Translations under genes and position numbers: made by a program
In this document: positions 60,275 to 64,000 of the stretch, piece by piece
Layout of the letters: every line of letters begins with the position of its first letter
Position numbering within the stretch: the first letter of the stretch is position 1
NCBI GenBank assembly: GCA_947172415.1
Contig: OX359201.1
Location: forward strand, 5,146,001-5,210,000
Length of the DNA stretch: 64,000 nt
Origin: Chondrosia reniformis
Taxonomy: Eukaryota > Porifera > Demospongiae > Chondrillida > Chondrillidae
Direction of reading: 5' to 3'
Notes under the pieces: generated by a model
Seen by the model: only the letters and a program-made list of their open reading frames with translations
Databases searched by the model: none
What the model was told of the DNA's origin: nothing

Positions 60275-63200
60275 CCATTCACTCCATCCATCCATCCATC
60301 CGTCCATCCATCTGTCCATCCATCCATTCACTCCACCCAACCATTCATCCATGAATGTATGTTTGTACAGCAATGCACGCAAGGTGGACACAAAGCCTCT
60401 CTTGACAGCTGTAAATGATGTAGTGGCCTTTGCTTCCTCTCCTGCCTTTGCCTCTGTTCCAGCAGTCATCGGTGAACAGGTTAGTGGAACCATACCTGAA
60501 TCAGGTGTTTGTTGTCTCCTACTTCACAAAGTACATGTATAGATAATCTGTCCACAGACAATCGTTTCTCAGAAAAAGATCATTCATCCTATATCTTTCT
60601 GCCATTTTGTACAAATGGATACTTTTTATGGCCCCATCACATATACATGTCTGTTGTAAATAGTAACTTCTGCAATTGAGTGACTTGTGATGGAATAAGA
60701 TTAAAGGTACATTCTCTAATGTACGTAAGTCTTTCCGATATGTAGGGCCGTACGTCCATGACACCCATACTATCAGCGGGCAAATCTGTAGTGTCTGCCA
60801 GCAAGAACCTCCTTGGTGCTATGAAAGGTCTTGTTGTTGAGCCGGGAGATAGTGAACTTTGGAAGAAGTTTCAAACTCATTCAAAGGCCCTCTCAGATGC
60901 CATGAAAGTCCTTTTAGGGGCAATCAAGTGAGTATTACTGAAATATCATAGAGAGGCAGTTAGTAAGTTCATATGCCAATTGGTTCATAAGATATACGTA
61001 TGTAACCAGTAGAGAAGAAGACAAGTAGAAGGAGAAAACTCTTTTATCTCTTTTAAAGCTCATGTTTGGTCAGTATACTAATTTTGTTAATCAATATACT
61101 AATATTTGTGGTTAGTATACTAATGTTGGCAGTCAGTATACTGATATTACAAAGGCTTAATGCTTTTCTTGGATGGCCAAGTTAAAGGATTTCACATTTT
61201 GTTGCAGAGAGAAGTCACCAGGACAAGCAGAATGTGAAGAAGCTATAGATGTCATCAACCAAGCCATTTCAGAGATAGATCGTGCCAGCATGGCGGTGCT
61301 CACTCGAACACTTACACCAGAAACCGCCTCCTCCTTGGACGACTATCAGGAGCAGATGTTGCATCATCTTGATGAAATAGAGAGTGTCATTGAACCACTG
61401 AATACTTCAGCTAAAAGCGAAGCAGAAACTTTGGGCCATAGAATCACTGATTTTGCAACCATTTTTCCTAAACTTGCTTCCATGGCGATAAGAACAGCAT
61501 CAAGAACTAAAGTTGAGCAACAGCAGAGTACACTCCTGGAACAGACAAAGACAGTTGCTGAATCAGCTTCACAAGTTGCCTTTGCCTGCAAATCATCTGG
61601 TGGCAATCCCAAGGTAACACCATCCACTCCATCACATACATACGTACACTCAAGGATTGCATAAGGTAACACATCCACTCCATCACATACATACGTACAC
61701 TCAAGGATTGCATAAGGTAACACATCCACTCCATCACATACATACGTACACTCAAGGATTGCATAAGGTAACACATCCACTCCATCACATACATACACAC
61801 AAGGATTGCATAAGGTAACACATCCACTCCATCACATACATACGTACACTCAAGGATTGCATAAGGTAACACATCCACTCCATCACATACATACGTACAC
61901 TCAAGGATTGCATAAGGTAACACATCCACTCCATCACATACATACGTACACTCAAGGATTGCATAAGGTAACACCATCCACTCCATCACATACATACATA
62001 CACTCAAGGATTGCATAAGGTAACACCATCCACTCCATCACATACATACGTACACTCAAGGATTGCATAAGGTAACACATCCACTCCATCACATGCATAC
62101 AAACAAAGATTGCATAGTCTCCTCTAACTTTGTGCTTTTGTTTAACAACTTTAGTCTAAAGAACATGACAAAGTGGACGAATCAGTGGAAATGATAAAAG
62201 AGGCTGTCACCGAACTGAAGGAGACTTTGGAGAAGGCCAGTAAAGATCTTGGTTTCATTAATCAAATGATTGAGAAGATCAATGAGGCCGCAAAGATGGT
62301 ATGTGTGTAGATACAGTACATTAGTAATCAGCTGTGTATTCAAAAACCATGGAAACCATTCCATGGTATCTGAAGTACCTTTTTGTAAATGTGTCATTGA
62401 TGAAATGGAGTCAAGCCATAAATATTGCTAATTACCTCCAAACATAGTATATGAAAATAGTAAAACAGTAAAAATTTTGTGGTGTATTTGAACAGTTTTA
62501 TCGGAGATGTATTTTTTTCTAATCACCAATTAAGCCGATAGCCACACTGTTGTTATTCATCTAAATATATTCAAAGATTTAGATTTATCTTTACATATAC
62601 ATAATGTGTATCTTTACATATACGTAATGTGTATCTTTACATATACGTAACATGTATATTTACATATACGTAACGTGTATATTTACATATACGTAATGTG
62701 TATATTTACATATACGTAATGTGTATATTTACATATATACGTATATATACATAGGTATCAAGTGGTGCTCCTGGCAGCGGAAATTTTACTTCTGCACACT
62801 CAGCTATGCTGGAAGCTAGCAAGAAAGTGGCCAAAAAGATACAAGAAGTGGTCAGTATAATAAGCCATGTATAACGTCCAGATGATGTGATGTCTTTTAC
62901 AGCACCTGCCCAATTGATATACGTTTGTATTGTGCAATCGATATACTCTTGTATTGTGCAATCGATATATATACTCTTGTATTATGCAATCAATATACTC
63001 TTGTATTGTGCAATCGATATATATACTCTTGTATTATGCAATCAATATACTCTTGTATTGTGCAATCGATATATGTACTCTTGTATCGTGCAATCGATAT
63101 ACTCGTATTGTGCAATCTACTGTATATACTCTAAAGGGCCAATTCCTATATCTACTAGGGTCAGCCAGGACTGGACCCAGCACAGGTTCCTGAAGAGGTT

Positions 63201-63983
63201 ACTGAACTAGTAGAGAATTATACTGCACTGGCAACTGCAGCATCAGGAGCTGTTGCAACTGCAGAATCACCAGAGGTACGTACAGCCAGACCTGCCATAT
63301 TTATATTTTACTGTTTATATACTTTTTATATACTGTTTATATACTTTTATATACTGTTTATATACTGTTCGCATATACTGTTTATATACTTTTATATACT
63401 GTTTATATATTGTTCGCATATACTGTTTATATACTTTTATATACTGTTTATATACTGTTCGCATATACTGTTTATATACTTTTTATATATATTTTGAATA
63501 TCTGCAGTTGTCTGAACATTTGAAGCTGGCTGTGCAGAACTTGGGCGTTGCCATAGGCTACCAGCTCACTGCCCTAGGTGAGCTGCTTGCTGGTGATGAC
63601 CCTCGAGCTAGGAGAGAGCTCCTGAATGCAACCAAGACTGTCAAGGAAAAGGTATTTGCTAGTCAACTGTAATTCATATTTCAGTCTCTCTTGTGACTTG
63701 CAGTGTAACCTGTGTAATTAGAATCCATAATTGAACTTTCACTGATCTTTGACAGTTGTTCATTTTATTGCTTGTCTCTCCCTAGGTTTCTTATCTTTTG
63801 GGTACCTTGCGTTCAGCTGCCAAGGGTAGCCAAGCATGTGAGGAGGCCTCCTCCAATATATTAGGAATGATTTCAGACTTGGAGACGACAGCCATGTTTG
63901 CCTCTTACGGAGCCTGGAAGACTGAGGGTATGGGAAGTGGAGCCTTTGCTAGGCAACACCAGGACATGATGAAGCTATCAGAT
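38159..63983 (+). CDS. TLN: Talin, 5' 45 coding exons (runs past the right edge)
   Basis: Translation starts [12 protein letters not shown] and stays in frame for 5,970 nt (1,990 aa) over 45 exons whose junctions are all GT/AG. Residues 1-399 form the FERM-type head (F0-F3), followed by a linker of about 80 residues rich in Gly and acidic residues, then the Ala-rich helical rod from about residue 480. Talins of known animals are about 2,500 residues, so roughly the last fifth (final rod bundles and the C-terminal actin-binding I/LWEQ module) lies beyond 64000. Talin links integrin beta tails to actin and vinculin at adhesions. Exon positions are given in the next two entries. The donor of exon 2 is ambiguous between 41257 and 41263, two CAG|GTA sites 6 nt apart and both in phase. 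Confidence 0.96.
38263..39090. repeat. 21-bp minisatellite, about 39 copies, talin intron 1
   Basis: The unit is CTGGCCATGTACCTCTCTGTC with frequent C/T and G/T variants (CATGCACC, CCTTGTC). It begins about 45 bp after the exon 1 donor CAG|GTACTT. Because 21 is a multiple of three, long open frames arise on both strands. They are repeats of seven residues without any other support, so I treat the array as non-coding. Confidence 0.9.
39096..41181 (+). other. Remainder of talin intron 1
   Basis: Contains no gene. About three diverged copies of a 57-60 bp segment (GATTAGTTAGTTTGGAGAAA, TATCTTTAAGAGG, GGCCAAATGTAG) lie at about 40600-40815. A full copy of the dispersed repeat lies at 40898-41062, and part of another at 40320-40400. 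Confidence 0.6.
41464..41534. mobile_element. Short palindromic element, talin intron 2
   Basis: ACACTTCTGTGTTTGGGCGC and ACC on the left are answered by GGTGCACCCAAACACAGTGT on the right around a loop of about 15 bases. A C-rich segment shared with 34390-34450 and 46570-46620 follows directly. Confidence 0.45.
42452..42501. mobile_element. pogo/Tigger-like terminal-repeat remnant
   Basis: CAGTGGACCCTCGCTTAAT at the left and the inverse GGTTCTACTG at the right resemble pogo-class termini, with GAGGTTCGGATAACCGAGG in between. Only about 50 bp remain, so it is a solo palindromic tip rather than an element with coding sequence. Confidence 0.45.
42905..43022. mobile_element. MITE with hammerhead-like core, talin intron 4
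   Basis: The arms GATATGAAGTTTATTGAGCA (left) and TGCTCAATAAACTTCATATC (right) are exact inverses. The centre has CTGATGAAGACC, a short loop, and GGTTGAAACGTT (42942-42968). Confidence 0.75.
43545..43720. repeat. Degenerate tandem repeat, talin intron 6
   Basis: Three to five copies of a segment with ATAAGAGCCCATGTAGCATA and AGAGACACCTTGTATAGCAT, later copies truncated. It begins within 45 bp of the exon 6 donor. No coding role. Confidence 0.7.
44535..44695 (+). mobile_element. tRNA-related SINE, second copy
   Basis: TTATAGCTCAGTTG, then CCAGCTGTCCTGGGTTTGAT and TCTCGGCAA give the A and B box regions. The body TTTAATATTTGAGGATGATT and tail GGATTATCATTTCAATTAGT match the copy at 17335-17500. 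It ends just before talin exon 8. Confidence 0.65.
48378..48577. repeat. 40-bp tandem repeat, 5 copies, talin intron 14
   Basis: The unit contains CACTGCTAGGCTTTCACTTT and TATATAATCAGAAAGTCC. The copies are virtually identical. Confidence 0.9.
50721..50750 (+). repeat. Duplicated 5' splice-site segment, talin intron 19
   Basis: ACAGAAAATTGAGACAGCAG followed by GTACAGG repeats the end of exon 19 and its donor (CCAGAAAATTGGGACAGCAG then GTACTGG at 50436-50460) about 290 bp downstream, with few changes. It keeps a usable CAG|GTACAG donor. A GTT/GTTATT-rich tract separates it from exon 20. Confidence 0.8.
50905..51003. repeat. (CCAC/CCAT)n microsatellite, talin intron 20
   Basis: Repeats of CCATCCACC fill nearly the whole short intron between exons 20 and 21. 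The intron has little else apart from the acceptor TCGTTTCTCAG. Confidence 0.85.
52782..53035. mobile_element. DNA-transposon-like repeat with internal 17-bp array
   Basis: ACAGTAAAGCCTGTGTGAGC opens the element. About seven copies of GCGGCCACCTGACCAGA fill 52799-52918. TCATCACCTCTGAATTGCTG and GGCCAAGTTCAGCTGGTTC follow, parallel to the fragment at 36530-36660. The tandem expansion seems to be an internal subrepeat of the element. Confidence 0.5.
53363..53500. mobile_element. MITE-like element, copy in talin intron 25
   Basis: Left arm GATGATAAGGATTTCTTCTA and ACTGCACCAAACTTATCTT; right arm GCATCTCTAGACACTCAAAA and GACTAAAAATGAGCCATCTC. Same family as 11885-12080 and 32835-33100, with the hairpin centre reduced. 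Confidence 0.55.
53885..54090. repeat. Tandem repeat of about 28 bp, 7 copies, talin intron 26
   Basis: The unit is AATACTAGTACTGTAGGA(A/T) plus TGTGTGT or TGTGTAT. Purely intronic. Confidence 0.85.
54370..54575. mobile_element. MITE with 22-bp terminal inverted repeats, talin intron 26
   Basis: TACTGTAAAACCCTTAATAT at the left and ATATTAAGGGTTTTACAATG at the right are inverse copies with one indel or mismatch. The interior (about 160 bp) is AT-rich without coding capacity. Confidence 0.75.
54830..55665. repeat. 21-bp minisatellite, about 39 copies, talin intron 27
   Basis: The unit is CTTATAGGCGCACTTCAGCCT with alternating variants (CTTATAAGCACATATCAGCAT) that form a higher-order pattern. 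Nearly every copy has a TTCAG or ATCAG. The array ends about 15 bp before the acceptor of exon 28. Open frames on both strands follow from the period of 21 and are not genes. Confidence 0.9.
56373..57325 (+). repeat. 33-bp minisatellite, about 29 copies, each with an in-frame acceptor, talin intron 30
   Basis: The unit is TCACCATCACCCTCCCTCCC followed by TCAACCTCCACAG. It ends in a long pyrimidine tract plus CAG, an acceptor of good form. The true acceptor of exon 31 (ACCTTCTTCTACAG, ending 57344) follows the last unit. The frame after each CAG is open and continues into exon 31, so each unit kept would add 11 residues ([11 protein letters not shown]). The array begins within 35 bp of the exon 30 donor and fills the intron. 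I keep exon 31 at 57345 because the talin family has no such insert. Confidence 0.92.
58655..58735. mobile_element. Short MITE-like hairpin, talin intron 34
   Basis: AAAAACAGAAATTTGGA (58661-58677) and the exact inverse TCCAAATTTCTGTTTTT (58696-58712) flank AGACC...GTCAAAACG, a degenerate relative of the hammerhead-like core seen in other elements. A (CATA)n tract lies upstream near 58530-58570. Confidence 0.6.
60025..60352. repeat. (CCAT)n-rich tract, talin intron 37
   Basis: Imperfect CCATCCATCCATC repeats with CTGT and TCACT interruptions start about 20 bp after the exon 37 donor and fill the intron. Frames rich in Ser/His/Pro/Ile are by-products. Confidence 0.9.
61614..62095 (+). repeat. 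51-bp tandem repeat starting at the talin exon 40 donor, about 9-10 copies
   Basis: The exon ends AAG|GTAACACCATCC. Each unit likewise reads AAG|GTAACA(C)CATCC, then ACTCCATCACATACATACGT and ACACTCAAGGATTGCATA. GT of each donor-like site falls at 61614, 61666, 61717, 61768, 61815, 61866, 61917, 61968, 62020 and 62071. The array therefore multiplies the start of the intron and its donor. Confidence 0.88.
62600..62750. repeat. 24-bp tandem repeat, talin intron 41
   Basis: Five to six copies of TTTACATATACGTAATGTGT plus ATA or ATC. The last one merges into the acceptor of exon 42 (ATATATACATAG). Confidence 0.85.
62918..63125. repeat. Tandem repeat of TTGTATTGTGCAATCGATAT units, talin intron 42
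   Basis: About nine copies of variable length (22-29 bp) with ACTC spacers. They fill most of the intron before exon 43. Confidence 0.85.
63297..63490. repeat. AT-rich tandem repeat, talin intron 43
   Basis: Copies of ACTGTTTATATACTTTTATA and ACTGTTCGCATAT lie directly upstream of the exon 44 acceptor (GAATATCTGCAG). Intronic only. Confidence 0.8.
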
Positions 63984-64000
63984 GTAAGCTCAGTAGTGAC

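Larger units (their letters stand above)
47178..63983 (+). other. Talin exons 13-45: linker and rod
   Basis: Linker: 47178-47254, 47824-47915, 48781-48851. Rod: 49229-49342, 49555-49642, 49866-49917, 50296-50454, 50792-50885, 51016-51285, 51733-51957, 52103-52222, 52459-52701, 53047-53160, 53683-53817, 54647-54775, 55682-55819, 55994-56167, 56233-56343, 57345-57522, 57663-57828, 58258-58351, 58422-58511, 58858-58980, 59263-59406, 59828-60003, 60371-60479, 60746-60927, 61208-61613, 62155-62298, 62755-62850, 63159-63275, 63508-63651, 63786-63983. The peptides are Ala/Leu/Ser-rich amphipathic helices, as in talin vinculin-binding bundles. The last exon ends at a GTAAGC donor 17 bases before the edge. 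Confidence 0.93.

Noticed and set aside
60025-60493. Open frames rich in His/Pro/Ser/Ile and the opposite-strand Trp/Met/Asp/Gly frame
   Set aside because: They are translations of a (CCAT)n tract inside talin intron 37.
1-64000. Retrovirus-like, Polinton-like or other virus-derived elements
   Set aside because: No reverse transcriptase, integrase, capsid or long terminal repeat pattern was seen on either strand.

Overview
The window looks like nuclear DNA from an early-branching animal, most likely a demosponge of the Amphimedon type. It carries Notch and talin, which are animal-type proteins, in a gene-dense, AT-rich setting with many short introns. The Notch ectodomain is very short, and the palindrome TACGTA occurs everywhere. 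The organism call is inference; the gene identities rest on exon-by-exon translation that stays in frame across GT/AG junctions.

Layout. Positions 1-6565 hold no gene I can support, only small repeats. A minus-strand IMP3 gene (U3 snoRNP, 5' two exons found) starts at 6870. It lies head-to-head with a plus-strand Notch receptor (15 exons, 7041-20057, 1,364 codons), with 170 bp between the start codons. Notch converges on a minus-strand XRN2/Rat1 nuclear 5'-3' exoribonuclease (23 exons, 37441 down to 21031, 1,049 codons). XRN2 is head-to-head with a plus-strand talin gene (ATG at 38159, probable 5'UTR intron). Talin runs off the right edge after 45 coding exons and 1,990 codons: complete FERM head, linker and most of the helical rod.

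IMP3 and XRN2 both act in nuclear RNA and ribosome maturation. Notch and talin are a cell-surface receptor and the integrin-cytoskeleton linker. Nothing in the sequence says the neighbours work together, but both divergent pairs probably share promoters.

The most striking feature is the repeats. Several introns contain tandem arrays whose unit spans a splice junction. The clearest is XRN2 intron 15. About 75 copies of a 38-bp unit consist of the last 30 nt of exon 15 plus the first 8 nt of the intron, so the intron begins with a ladder of near-perfect 5' splice sites. The other end of the same intron has four 39-bp units, each ending in an acceptor-like CAG. Talin intron 30 has about 29 units of 33 bp, each ending in a pyrimidine tract plus CAG that is in frame with exon 31. 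Talin introns 19 and 40 and XRN2 intron 3 show smaller versions. Other repeats include tRNA-related SINEs, several MITE-like inverted-repeat elements (some with a hammerhead-like CTGATGA...GAAAC hairpin), and a dispersed repeat of about 200 bp present in a dozen or more copies. I saw no retroviral or other virus-like element, no rRNA gene and no CRISPR array.
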